Counted from the first letter of the stretch, positions 1-5,831 are shown. The stretch: DNA of 7,796 nt from Candidatus Roizmanbacteria bacterium (GCA_026395455.1 JAPLYR010000127.1:1-7796); one strand, 5' to 3'. Notes: generated by a model from the letters alone, not told the origin. Numbers and translations: made by a program.

Positions 1-545
1 TGCTTTGACCCAACCAGCATCCAAGAATATGCATCAATAATGGTCATATCAGAAAAGCCAAGTCTCATCATACCTTGAGGAATACGAACAAGATATCTAC
101 ATGATTTACTATCCAGCTGTCTTACGAGTCCACTTAAGATCCCCACTTTCATATCGTTTGACCCATCCCCGCTTGCCTTTGCAAGTCGCTCAAGATCTAG
201 GAATACTTCATTAATCGTCATTTCTCGTTCTTCAAATGATATATATTGTTTTTTGAATTCTTCCACAGTCTTTCCCACATCTCCGAGGCGATGATTTTCT
301 TTTTCAAAATAAGGTCGATCTATATTTAGAGAAGAAACGATAGATTTGATAACTGTTTTTTCAGCCATACCAAACTCAGTTTTTTCAAAAAGTGGAGCAA
401 CACGCCCTTGAAGAAGATAAACTGTTTGCCCAATCTCCTCAGCACTTAATTTGTTGAATAGTTCTGCAAGGATTTTGGTAATCTCAACACGAGACCTCGT
501 TCCTTCTATCTGTTCAAAATATGCAGCTAACTGGGAAAAGTACAT
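1..545 (-). CDS. ATP-dependent DNA ligase, N-terminal part (3' end beyond window)
   Basis: This open frame runs from an ATG at 545 leftward off the window, giving 181 residues with no stop. It resembles the N-terminal DNA-binding domain of archaeal/eukaryal-type ATP-dependent DNA ligases (DNA_ligase_A_N). Residues 24-52 match the family pattern of a helix followed by YLLQGRVAPLF, and residues 151-174 (YLVRIPQGMMRLGFSDMTII and after) match the conserved end of this domain. Enzymes of the family seal nicks in DNA using ATP through a lysyl-AMP intermediate. The catalytic KxDG motif would lie beyond the edge and is not seen. A second in-frame ATG lies at 551. I prefer 545 because an extended -10 (TGATATACA, 563-555) ends 9 nt upstream of it and there is no Shine-Dalgarno. 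The gene is divergent from comM. Most bacteria rely on an NAD-dependent ligase, so this type fits a CPR-like host. Family assignment is from remembered sequence pattern, not a search. Confidence 0.82.
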   Translation of the reverse strand, partial: MYFSQLAAYFEQIEGTRSRVEITKILAELFNKLSAEEIGQTVYLLQGRVAPLFEKTEFGMAEKTVIKSIVSSLNIDRPYFEKENHRLGDVGKTVEEFKKQYISFEEREMTINEVFLDLERLAKASGDGSNDMKVGILSGLVRQLDSKSCRYLVRIPQGMMRLGFSDMTIIDAYSWMLVGSK

Positions 546-554
546 ATGCATTAT

Positions 555-563
555 TGTATATCA
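555..563 (-). promoter_or_regulatory. Extended -10 of the ligase gene
   Basis: On the minus strand the sequence reads TGA-TATACA, an extended -10 (TGn plus a hexamer with 4 of 6 consensus bases). It ends 9 nt before the ATG at 545. Transcription starting about 7 nt downstream would give a leader of only a few bases. No convincing -35 is seen. Confidence 0.4.
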
Positions 564-690
564 TCTATTTTGAGAATGAATAATATAAATAGCTATATTG
601 CTATTATTTTCCTTTTCTATTCTGCCAAATCCATAACTTTGCGGCTTATAAGCCCTTGTGCAATAAAACACAATATAAGTAGAGTGAAGT

Positions 691-1389
691 ATGCTTGCAC
701 GCATCTTCTCCGGTACAACGATTGGTCTTGATGGAGTAATTATTGAGATTGAGGTTGATATTGCGAATAAAGGGTTCCCTACTTTTAATTTAGTAGGCTT
801 ACCCAATAAGGCAATAGATGAATCAAAAGACAGAGTGAGGACCGCAATCTCTAACGTTGGATTTGAAATGCCAGATTCACGACTTACTGTAAACTTAGCT
901 CCCGCTGATATCCCCAAAGAGGGTTCTAGTTTTGATCTCCCGATTGCATTAGGTGTTCTTACCGCTGCGGGAATGATTGAGAAAAAAAGTGTTGAGAATA
1001 GTTTTTTCATTGGCGAGCTGTCACTTGAAGGAACCATTCGCGGTGTCACTGGCGTCCTCCCTCTCACTTTACTTGCTCGAGAGAGAAAAATAAAAACAAT
1101 ATATGTTCCTTTTCAAAATTCCCTTGAAGCTTCGGCAGTTGAAGGAATAACGGTAATCCCAGTTTATAATTTACAAGAACTTATATTTCATCTCAACGGA
1201 CAAAAAATATTAGAACCATCTATTCCTCTTTCTTTAGATCATTTCAAATCATTAAGCCCAATTGAGGTAGATTTTGAAGGAATACGCGGACAAGAAACAG
1301 CAAAGAGAGCTTTGGAAATTGCAGCGGCAGGGTTTCATAATATTCAAAGGTCATGGACGCAATATTACCTCCGATTGAGTTTGAAATAG
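691..1389 (+). pseudogene. comM: Truncated comM/yifB (Mg-chelatase-like AAA+ ATPase), Walker A deleted
   Basis: ComM/YifB is a hexameric AAA+ helicase that promotes branch migration during natural transformation. Intact members are about 500 residues. Here the start (MLARIFSGTTIGLDG) and the N-terminal chelatase domain, about residues 10-165 with LVGLPNKAIDESKDRV, NLAPADIPKEGSSFDLPIAL and GELSLEG, are typical. The ATPase domain opens normally with GIRGQETAKRALEIAAAGFHNI, about residues 197-218, then breaks. The family's next residues are the GPPGxGKT Walker A loop, but here the frame continues QRSWTQYY and stops at 1389. The expected later motif ILPPIEFE is present in another frame at 1362-1385. 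This implies loss of about 40 nt, a count that is not a multiple of three. Nothing of the remaining 250-plus residues follows. The protein cannot bind ATP in the normal way. The conserved start supports 691. A possible -10, TATAAG at 674-679, ends 11 nt upstream. Confidence 0.85.
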
Positions 1390-1444
1390 TAAGAAGGATT
1401 CCTAAAGTTATAAACCAACATAAGTGGATGTACTTATAATGTAA

Positions 1445-1463
1445 ACCCCTATTTATAAGGATT
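1445..1463 (+). repeat. Left copy of a 19-bp imperfect direct repeat
   Basis: The sequence ACCCCTATTTATAAGGATT is matched at 1774-1792 by ACCCCTCTCTATAAGGATT, with 17 of 19 positions identical and the same orientation. The two copies lie 329 bp apart and flank the small membrane-protein gene. They could be recombination or target-site remnants, or shared regulatory sites. The function is unknown. Confidence 0.45.
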
Positions 1464-1491
1464 TATATTGTTTAGTGTGAAAGTACTATCT

Positions 1492-1520
1492 TTGTAATTT
1501 TTATTGTTTTATCGTATTAT
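1492..1520 (+). promoter_or_regulatory. Promoter of the 63-aa membrane protein gene
   Basis: A -35 box TTGTAA (1492-1497, 4/6) and a -10 box TATTAT (1515-1520, 5/6) are separated by exactly 17 nt. The -10 ends 8 nt before the ATG at 1529, so the start point should fall at or next to the start codon and the message would be leaderless. This is the best complete promoter in the window. Confidence 0.55.
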
Positions 1521-1528
1521 GAAATCAA

Positions 1529-1720
1529 ATGGATAAAAAAGTAAACTATTTATGGTGGATAACCCCATTGGTTAATGATGTTAAAAAAAATTGGGCTATT
1601 TATTTAATATACTCGGTAGTTTGTATTGTTGTAGATGTTATTTTTGGTCGTACAATTAGTCAAGGTCTTATTGGTATTCTTGTTATTTATAAGTGGGTCA
1701 AATCACGTAGTAATAAATAA
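1529..1720 (+). CDS. Small two-helix membrane protein, 63 aa, unknown function
   Basis: I do not recognise the family. A Trp-rich N-terminus (NYLWWITPL) is followed by a hydrophobic helix at about residues 24-40 (IYLIYSVVCIVVDVIF). A second shorter one lies at about 43-57 (SQGLIGILVIYKWV), and the tail is basic (KSRSNK). With K/R residues at both ends and a short GRT turn, an inner-membrane hairpin with both ends in the cytoplasm is likely. The gene stands alone, with a good promoter ending 8 nt upstream and no ribosome binding site. It is flanked by the two copies of the 19-bp direct repeat. Its small size lowers certainty, but the promoter and the two coherent hydrophobic segments support a real gene. 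Confidence 0.6.
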   Translation: MDKKVNYLWWITPLVNDVKKNWAIYLIYSVVCIVVDVIFGRTISQGLIGILVIYKWVKSRSNK

Positions 1721-1773
1721 CTCATGAGAGGAATTGTATGTTCGGAATAATATACCCTCAATCCCTTCTCCCC

Positions 1774-1792
1774 ACCCCTCTCTATAAGGATT
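1774..1792 (+). repeat. Right copy of the 19-bp imperfect direct repeat
   Basis: This is the second copy, ACCCCTCTCTATAAGGATT, in the same orientation as 1445-1463. It lies 18 nt beyond the 3' end of the minus-strand HEPN-like gene (the lower edge of that gene is at 1811) and sits in a pyrimidine-rich stretch. No terminator hairpin is visible here. Confidence 0.45.
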
Positions 1793-1810
1793 GAATCTCT
1801 ATTTTTCCAA

Positions 1811-2533
1811 TTAATCATTGTCTATAGGTTTCACAAATAGATTTCTTACGAGAGTATCAGCGAACTCAAATACCTGGAATACAAGTTCTCTATCTACAAA
1901 TTTTTTAGCAAGAGCCCAAACAATTGGATTATCTTTGGCATCTAAATTAACCTCTATTACTTCTCTTGTCTTAATATCCATCCTTTTTACTTTTCTAGCT
2001 TCAACATTTTCAGTAATTTTCTTAATGTTGTAATGTAAATATGGATTTCTAATCGTATTTTTGAAACTCTTTAAACCTTTTTCCATTTTTGCATCCACGA
2101 TTCCAATTTTTATTCCCTCTTGTATTGTCGGGCCCAATTCCATATTTTCAAGTTTGTCCCACTCCTCTTGATTGTATTTATCACCATATTTTTTCTTTAT
2201 AATGGCATTTTTAAGAGAAAATTCTACTAGTATTGCACTTAGTGATATTGCTGCACCGTAAAGCTCAAAAAGAATACACTCTCTAATCTCATCATAAAGT
2301 AATCCAATTGGTGGAATGGCTATATTTGGTGGAGGAGTAAATTTAACTATATTCTTTAGAGCGACGTTCTTCCTTTGCAAAAATAGGTTTTGTACTACTT
2401 CCTCTATTGTTAATTTTTTTGATTCGTCGAATTTTACACCCTGTTTTTGGAGCTGAGCTATTGTCTCTGGGTTAGATATTATATGAGTTGATTCTTTGGC
2501 AAGCTCCGTTAATAAGTCGCTTATATCTTTCAT
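1811..2533 (-). CDS. HEPN-like domain protein, 240 aa
   Basis: The middle and C-terminal part looks like a HEPN/DUF4145-type helical bundle. A helix at about 80-110 contains ELYGAAISLSAILVEFSLKN, the usual first helix of such proteins. Residues 162-167 read RNPYLH, an R-x4-H motif with the Asn after Arg seen in active HEPN ribonucleases. R162 and H167 would be the candidate catalytic pair. The N-terminal 60 residues are polar and helical and of unknown role. HEPN proteins act in toxin-antitoxin, abortive infection and RNA-processing settings, usually as dimers that cut RNA. No partner such as an MNT nucleotidyltransferase is adjacent; the nearest genes encode membrane proteins. A TATAAT ends 7 nt before the start, which supports this start codon. 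The assignment rests on the motif and helix pattern. Ribonuclease activity is inferred. Confidence 0.65.
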   Translation of the reverse strand: MKDISDLLTELAKESTHIISNPETIAQLQKQGVKFDESKKLTIEEVVQNLFLQRKNVALKNIVKFTPPPNIAIPPIGLLYDEIRECILFELYGAAISLSAILVEFSLKNAIIKKKYGDKYNQEEWDKLENMELGPTIQEGIKIGIVDAKMEKGLKSFKNTIRNPYLHYNIKKITENVEARKVKRMDIKTREVIEVNLDAKDNPIVWALAKKFVDRELVFQVFEFADTLVRNLFVKPIDND

Positions 2534-2540
2534 AAGTCAA

Positions 2541-2546
2541 ATTATA
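2541..2546 (-). promoter_or_regulatory. -10 box of the HEPN-like gene
   Basis: A perfect TATAAT on the minus strand ends 7 nt before the ATG at 2533. A start point at the usual distance would coincide with the A of the ATG, so the mRNA would be leaderless. No good -35 is found at 16-18 nt. Confidence 0.5.
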
Positions 2547-2632
2547 ATCTATTACCTTAATTCAAATTGCATAGTGAGTGCCATTTAAATGAGGGCGTTT
2601 ACTGGCTAGATAGATTATGGTTCTGTCCGATA

Positions 2633-2641
2633 TGATAATAT
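2633..2641 (+). promoter_or_regulatory. Possible extended -10 of the 197-aa membrane protein gene
   Basis: TGA-TAATAT ends 6 nt before the ATG at 2648. The overlapping hexamer TATGAT (2631-2636) is an alternative that ends 11 nt before it. Either way the leader is very short and no Shine-Dalgarno is present. The 114-bp gap between the two divergent genes holds both promoters. Confidence 0.35.
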
Positions 2642-2647
2642 AAGTGT

Positions 2648-3241
2648 ATGTCAAAGAGAGATATTTTCCTACTTGTTATTACTGGAATATTGGGTTTTTT
2701 CTCTACTCCTTTTCCTGGTATTTTCAATCTTATAAACTACCTATGCATGGCTATATTTATTTTCAAGATATATAGACTTTACAGAGAAGGAAAAATATTT
2801 TTAGGAAAGGTTAACGTTGCTGAGCAAAAAACAATCAATACTAATACAACAAAGAATAAAGATGTAATAAAAAATTCATCTATCTATGATAGAGTACCAA
2901 AACAATATTTAGATTTTTACACGTCAACAACCACATTTTTAGTATTTTTTTTACTTTTTGATTTATTTCTGTGGATGATTACTGATGTAGCTATCACTGG
3001 AGAGGGATATTTTACAAATGCCTTTTCAACGAATTCAAACTACAATCCCAAAAGAGCATTCCTCATGATTATTTTGGCATTTCTATATCCAGTGATAAAT
3101 TACCTTAAGCCTCTACTCTTAGCTATAAAGCCTACCTTTGACTCTATTAACTCTATGCTGTTTTATATTTGGCCAATACTCTTAGTTTTAATCTTGCTCG
3201 ATTTTAGTATCGAATCATATAAAAAGAAAGCTACAAAATGA
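2648..3241 (+). CDS. Multi-pass membrane protein, 197 aa, unknown function
   Basis: No family is recognised. Hydrophobic segments lie at about residues 6-19, 24-42, 94-113, 137-152 and 170-187. Between the second and third is a polar, Asn/Thr/Lys-rich loop (about 45-90) that contains TINTNTTKNK. Positive charges cluster after segment two (KIYRLYREGK) and at the C-terminus (YKKKATK), consistent with these parts being cytoplasmic. A loop at about 115-135 rich in Gly, Thr and Asn would lie outside. The gene is divergent from the HEPN-like gene and shares its 114-bp intergenic region, which may hint at joint control but no more. It ends just before the GC-rich island. The ATG at 2648 follows a likely -10 by 6-11 nt. 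Confidence 0.7.
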   Translation: MSKRDIFLLVITGILGFFSTPFPGIFNLINYLCMAIFIFKIYRLYREGKIFLGKVNVAEQKTINTNTTKNKDVIKNSSIYDRVPKQYLDFYTSTTTFLVFFLLFDLFLWMITDVAITGEGYFTNAFSTNSNYNPKRAFLMIILAFLYPVINYLKPLLLAIKPTFDSINSMLFYIWPILLVLILLDFSIESYKKKATK

Positions 3242-3310
3242 ATTTTTGTAACTTCTTATAAAGAATTTAATTCTTCAAAAACTACCTTCCCAAAATAATG
3301 ATTCTCAACT

Positions 3311-3606
3311 CAATGGGCGCATACTCTAGAGACTGGCGGAAATCCGTCAACACCATATTCACTTCCGCGGGGCCTCGCGGGCCTCAGCCAGCCGCAGAAG
3401 CCGTTCCCGAAGCTGGCCGGATTGGAGAGGCTTTCCCGCGGGCTCATCCGGCAGAGGACCGTTGTTCCCGGCCGTCGTCTCGAAAATACGCGCCGGATGT
3501 TCTCCGCACGTATACGTGAGGTGCAGGAGACTCCGCGTTCCAGTGGGAGTCGCCCGCGAGGAACTCATCACCACGGATTCCCCGTTCGACAGCGCCGCCA
3601 CATGAC
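3311..3606. other. GC-rich island of foreign base composition
   Basis: In a window that is strongly AT-rich, roughly 300 bp are GC-rich and contain CCGCGG, CCCGCGGG and many CG dinucleotides. Composition changes sharply near 3311 and again near 3606, where AT-rich DNA resumes inside a helix-turn-helix coding remnant. No complete gene is contained. All frames are fairly open because of the composition. The minus frame 3619-3359 is longest and has a GC-biased third position. Small structures include the perfect palindrome CACGTATACGTG (3507-3518) and a GACTCC/GGAGTC inverted repeat (3529-3534, 3546-3551). This may be a piece of another genome captured by recombination, or a misassembly. The sequence alone cannot decide. 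Confidence 0.75.
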
Positions 3607-3619
3607 GGATATGGTTATT
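3359..3619 (-). pseudogene. Possible 3' fragment of a GC-rich foreign gene
   Basis: On the minus strand a frame is open across the whole GC island, from the stop at 3622-3620 to a TGA ending at 3359. About three quarters of its third positions are G or C. The translation ends in a charged helical stretch (QLRERLLRLAEAREAPRK), which looks protein-like. Two nucleotides after this stop an ATG at 3356 opens a 24-residue frame (MVLTDFRQSLEYAPIELR, then host-like AT-rich codons) that closes at 3282. This would fit the end of one gene and the beginning of the next in a foreign operon, cut at both ends. A GTG at 3601 could serve as a start but has no visible signals. The family is not recognised. It may be non-coding. 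Confidence 0.25.
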
Positions 3620-3792
3620 TCATAGAATCAGCCAGACAATTAGGCTTAAATAGGGAAACTATCTCGAGATGGTACTATACAAAGCCAGCGCAGAGGGCTG
3701 CGGACAAAGCAGCAGAAGAAGCAGTTATTGATATACCTAAACCAAGACTCACATGGAGACAGAGTTGGAAAATGTTAGAAATGATAAGGTGA
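3607..3792 (+). pseudogene. 5'-truncated helix-turn-helix protein remnant
   Basis: From 3607 the plus strand reads 61 residues of normal-looking, AT-rich coding sequence ending at TGA 3790-3792. It contains a helix-turn-helix, SARQLGLNRETISRW (residues 8-22 of the remnant), followed by an Ala/Glu-rich helix and a tail with Trp and Lys/Arg. No ATG or other credible start is found before it. Upstream, the same frame enters the GC island and meets a stop at 3517-3519. The 5' part of the gene therefore appears to have been replaced by the island. Its stop lies 1 nt from the stop of the convergent membrane-protein gene. Such HTH segments occur in transposases, terminase small subunits and regulators; which one cannot be told. 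Confidence 0.5.
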
Positions 3793-3793
3793 T

Positions 3794-5125
3794 TTAGTTC
3801 CCTATTACAAAGTAAGGATATTGATTGCACGAATTCATATCACCCTGCGCTATACTCCACATCGCCTCACACACAGAGGAGCCTCCACAAGAACCAGAAT
3901 CAGGACAGGGGTAGTAACAACCTCTAGTCGTCATTTGGCTTCTCCATTTATCTCTTGCTGCTGACTGACACTGACTTTTTGTCATTTGAGGAGCGGTATT
4001 CGTATTGACGGGTGGTGAATAATTATTTGTAGTTGAGTTATTTGTAATTGCCTGCCTCTTACTAGCCCAATACTCATTGGATTTTATTGTGCATTCATCA
4101 TATGTTAAATCTCCAAAATCGAATTGATATTCACCGCTGGAATACGAGCATTTTATTTTTACACTTCCTGAATTTAAGGGAACGTTACCCTGATTCGTGT
4201 TTGCTGTATTTGCATGTGCATTTCTTTGAGCATTTTGACAATCCGTAAGCGAATACATAAAAATCCACTGATTAACGACTTCGCAACAAATTGTGTTATT
4301 ACACGTACTTAATTTCATTAACTTTGTGCCACCGCCACAACTTGAACTTATTCCACAATTTACCTGTGGGTCAGAATCAGTCGTATTGGTAATGTTTGAG
4401 TTTGTATTAACTGGAGCTGTATAAACGACTTTTGGAATAAGGCTCAAATAGTAATCTCTTGTTTTGGTTCCAAATGAATTATTAAATTCATCTCTTGTGT
4501 TTGAATCAACATATCCTGTTAATGCAAGTTTATGTACTTGCTGAAATGTTTTTACTGCATTGCTCGTTTGATTTCCAAAATATCCAGTAACTAAGCTTTT
4601 TGAAAGTAATCCACTTTCAGTAAATGCTGCTTGCAATATCCTAACATCATCACCAGAAACACCGACATTTAGGTCTTGAGTCAGTAAGGTATTTTTTTGA
4701 ATCTCTGTTGGGATAGGAATTGGGGTAGGTTGGATAGATATTCTTTCAATAATACTATTTACAGTCTGAGAACTTATGGGAAGTTTCTCTAACATAGCCA
4801 TTACTAATTGAGGCTGTGATTGAATAAATATGTATCCAATTGTGATTATTATAAAGACTAATACGATAGACCAAGGGTCAATATGTAAAGACGGGTATTT
4901 TAGTTTTATTGTTTTTCTAATATTTTCTATTAAAGTAACTGAACCAACAAGAAAAAAAATCATGAATGACACTATTCCAATAAGAACTGGAAAACCGATA
5001 AACCAAGAGGCTAACTTGCTGAAATTTGGAAAATAGTTAACTATAAATGCGAGCAAACTGAACACAAATACACAACCTACCCAAATAACAAATGGTGTTC
5101 TCCAATCTCGAATAGTTTTTTTCAT
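3794..5125 (-). CDS. Three-pass membrane protein with outside peptidoglycan-binding domain and Cys-rich tail, 443 aa
   Basis: Three hydrophobic segments lie at about residues 12-30, 41-64 and 86-101. The positive-inside rule (KKTIRDWR at the start, ENIRKTIKLK in the second loop) puts the C-terminal 340 residues outside the cell. After a Pro-rich spacer (PTPIPIPTE) comes a PG_binding_1-like domain at about 150-215, with the family pattern GDDVRILQAAFTESGLL, TGYFGNQTSNAVKTFQ and LTGYVDSNT. Such domains bind cell-wall peptidoglycan. The rest has Asn/Thr-rich linkers (about 239-252, 303-315 and 361-378) between Cys-rich parts, with 14 cysteines from C257 to C433, an even number that suits disulfide bonds. 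It starts 7 nt after the stop of the secreted Cys-rich protein gene and is surely co-transcribed with it. A wall-anchored surface role is inferred; no enzyme motif is seen. Confidence 0.8.
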   Translation of the reverse strand: MKKTIRDWRTPFVIWVGCVFVFSLLAFIVNYFPNFSKLASWFIGFPVLIGIVSFMIFFLVGSVTLIENIRKTIKLKYPSLHIDPWSIVLVFIIITIGYIFIQSQPQLVMAMLEKLPISSQTVNSIIERISIQPTPIPIPTEIQKNTLLTQDLNVGVSGDDVRILQAAFTESGLLSKSLVTGYFGNQTSNAVKTFQQVHKLALTGYVDSNTRDEFNNSFGTKTRDYYLSLIPKVVYTAPVNTNSNITNTTDSDPQVNCGISSSCGGGTKLMKLSTCNNTICCEVVNQWIFMYSLTDCQNAQRNAHANTANTNQGNVPLNSGSVKIKCSYSSGEYQFDFGDLTYDECTIKSNEYWASKRQAITNNSTTNNYSPPVNTNTAPQMTKSQCQSAARDKWRSQMTTRGCYYPCPDSGSCGGSSVCEAMWSIAQGDMNSCNQYPYFVIGN

Positions 5126-5132
5126 TAATTAG

Positions 5133-5609
5133 TTACTTAAACAAATTTCTGAACCAACTCCAAAAATTTCCTGTTGATTTTGCTGTTTGAATATCAGTTT
5201 GGATTGGATGAATAGTCGGTTCTTTTGTTGGCTGAGAAAATGTTTTTTTCTTTGGTTTTAATGTTGGAGTGGGTCTTTTTGTTGGCGAAGGAATAGGAGT
5301 TAAGATTGGTTCTGGAGTAGCGGTAGGATATGGTGTACTTGTTGGAATACGTGTAGGTGGTGGAATATATTTTGTTGGAGGAATGTAAATAGGCTCTTGA
5401 ACTACTGGAGCAGTTTGTCCTCCCCCAGAACACTCTGGATAATAAGGAACACATGTTGAAGATAAGCCCGACCCATCACAACATCCACAACCACAGACAC
5501 CACCATGATGACTGCAACAACCTGAACGAGCCTCAACCTGACTATAGTAGGCAAAAACGAAAAAAAATAGAAGAAAAAGTATTAGTAAGGAGCCCTTCTT
5601 CATCTTCAT
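5133..5609 (-). CDS. Secreted Cys-rich protein with Pro/Thr-rich stalk, 158 aa
   Basis: A clear signal peptide (MKMKKG, hydrophobic core about 7-20) has a likely cleavage site VEA|RS after residue 27. The mature N-terminus is a compact Cys/His/Gly module, SGCCSHHGGVCGCGCCDGSG to about residue 60, with eight cysteines (31, 32, 39, 41, 43, 44, 53, 60) and two adjacent histidines. I recall CCSHHGGV-type modules in exported bacterial proteins, but no function is established to my knowledge. Metal binding or disulfide packing are both possible. Residues 66-136 are a Pro/Thr-rich stalk, and the C-terminus is an aromatic-basic motif, NFWSWFRNLFK, that could touch the membrane. The gene lies 9 nt after the HTH gene and 7 nt before the peptidoglycan-binding protein gene. 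The first ATG at 5609 follows a TATAAT by 8 nt. A second in-frame ATG is at 5603. Confidence 0.75.
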   Translation of the reverse strand: MKMKKGSLLILFLLFFFVFAYYSQVEARSGCCSHHGGVCGCGCCDGSGLSSTCVPYYPECSGGGQTAPVVQEPIYIPPTKYIPPPTRIPTSTPYPTATPEPILTPIPSPTKRPTPTLKPKKKTFSQPTKEPTIHPIQTDIQTAKSTGNFWSWFRNLFK

Positions 5610-5617
5610 ATAGGGCC

Positions 5618-5623
5618 ATTATA
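5618..5623 (-). promoter_or_regulatory. -10 box overlapping the stop codon of the HTH gene
   Basis: The minus strand reads TATAAT ending 8 nt before the ATG at 5609. The TAA inside it (5621-5619) is the stop codon of the upstream HTH gene. This would give the two surface-protein genes their own leaderless transcript in addition to read-through from the HTH gene. No clear -35 is seen. Confidence 0.4.
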
Positions 5624-5825
5624 CTCTCTTCTGATATTTGAGTATTAGTTTCTTAAGCTCTGCTGATTTAGGCTGATTTGAGGAAATCTTGAAATCAATG
5701 TGGCTAATCATCCGTCTTGGACTCTCCCCGCTCTTATAGCCCATCAACTGAGCTATTTCACGTAGTTTCTTACCCTGCTGACGTAACTCCCAAGCATGGT
5801 AGTAGCGTTTAATATTTTTAGCCAT
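5619..5825 (-). CDS. Small helix-turn-helix protein, 68 aa
   Basis: The protein is basic and mostly helical. Residues about 18-43 (QGKKLREIAQLMGYKSGESP and RRMISH) form a helix-turn-helix, with IAQLMGY as the first helix and ESPRRMISHI as the likely recognition helix. The C-terminal helix (SAELKKLILKYQKR) could serve in dimer formation. It heads a three-gene minus-strand run and is divergent, with a 30-bp gap, from the CGNR-like zinc finger gene. A local DNA-binding regulator of one or both units is therefore plausible. No operator is proved. I do not recognise a named family. The start at 5825 is the first ATG and lies about 11 nt after an AT-rich -10-like TATTAT. Confidence 0.65.
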   Translation of the reverse strand: MAKNIKRYYHAWELRQQGKKLREIAQLMGYKSGESPRRMISHIDFKISSNQPKSAELKKLILKYQKRV

Positions 5826-5831
5826 TTAGAT

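Noticed and set aside
546..731. Plus-strand frame of 61 codons before comM
   Set aside because: It covers the ligase-comM promoter gap, overlaps the comM start and has no protein-like features.
561..1067. Long minus-strand open frame of 168 codons
   Set aside because: It lies opposite the comM N-terminal domain, whose protein pattern is unmistakable, so it is a shadow.
1818..2033. Plus-strand frame of 71 codons
   Set aside because: It is a shadow of the HEPN-like gene end, Ser/Thr-rich with no signals.
3261..3275. Inverted repeat AAGAATT-T-AATTCTT after the 197-aa gene as a terminator
   Set aside because: The stem is almost all A/T with almost no loop and no T run. It is too weak to call.
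3507..3518. Palindrome CACGTATACGTG as an operator
   Set aside because: It is a single copy inside the foreign GC island, away from any promoter. It is reported only as a detail of the island.
3311..3606. GC island as a tRNA, rRNA fragment or group II intron part
   Set aside because: No cloverleaf, no T-loop GTTCGAnTC in place, no rRNA motif and no intron domain V hairpin could be found by eye.
3298..3625. Two plus-strand open frames (3298-3519 and 3422-3625) in the GC island
   Set aside because: Rare stop codons in GC-rich DNA explain them. Their Arg-rich translations look like shadows and give no family.
4830..5036. Plus-strand frame of 68 codons
   Set aside because: It lies opposite the membrane segments of the 443-aa protein and has no start signal.
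5194..5641. Minus 5454-5194 and plus 5453-5641 frames
   Set aside because: They are shadows of the Cys-rich and Pro/Thr repeat-coding gene, with low-complexity translations (Ser/Tyr-rich, His-rich).
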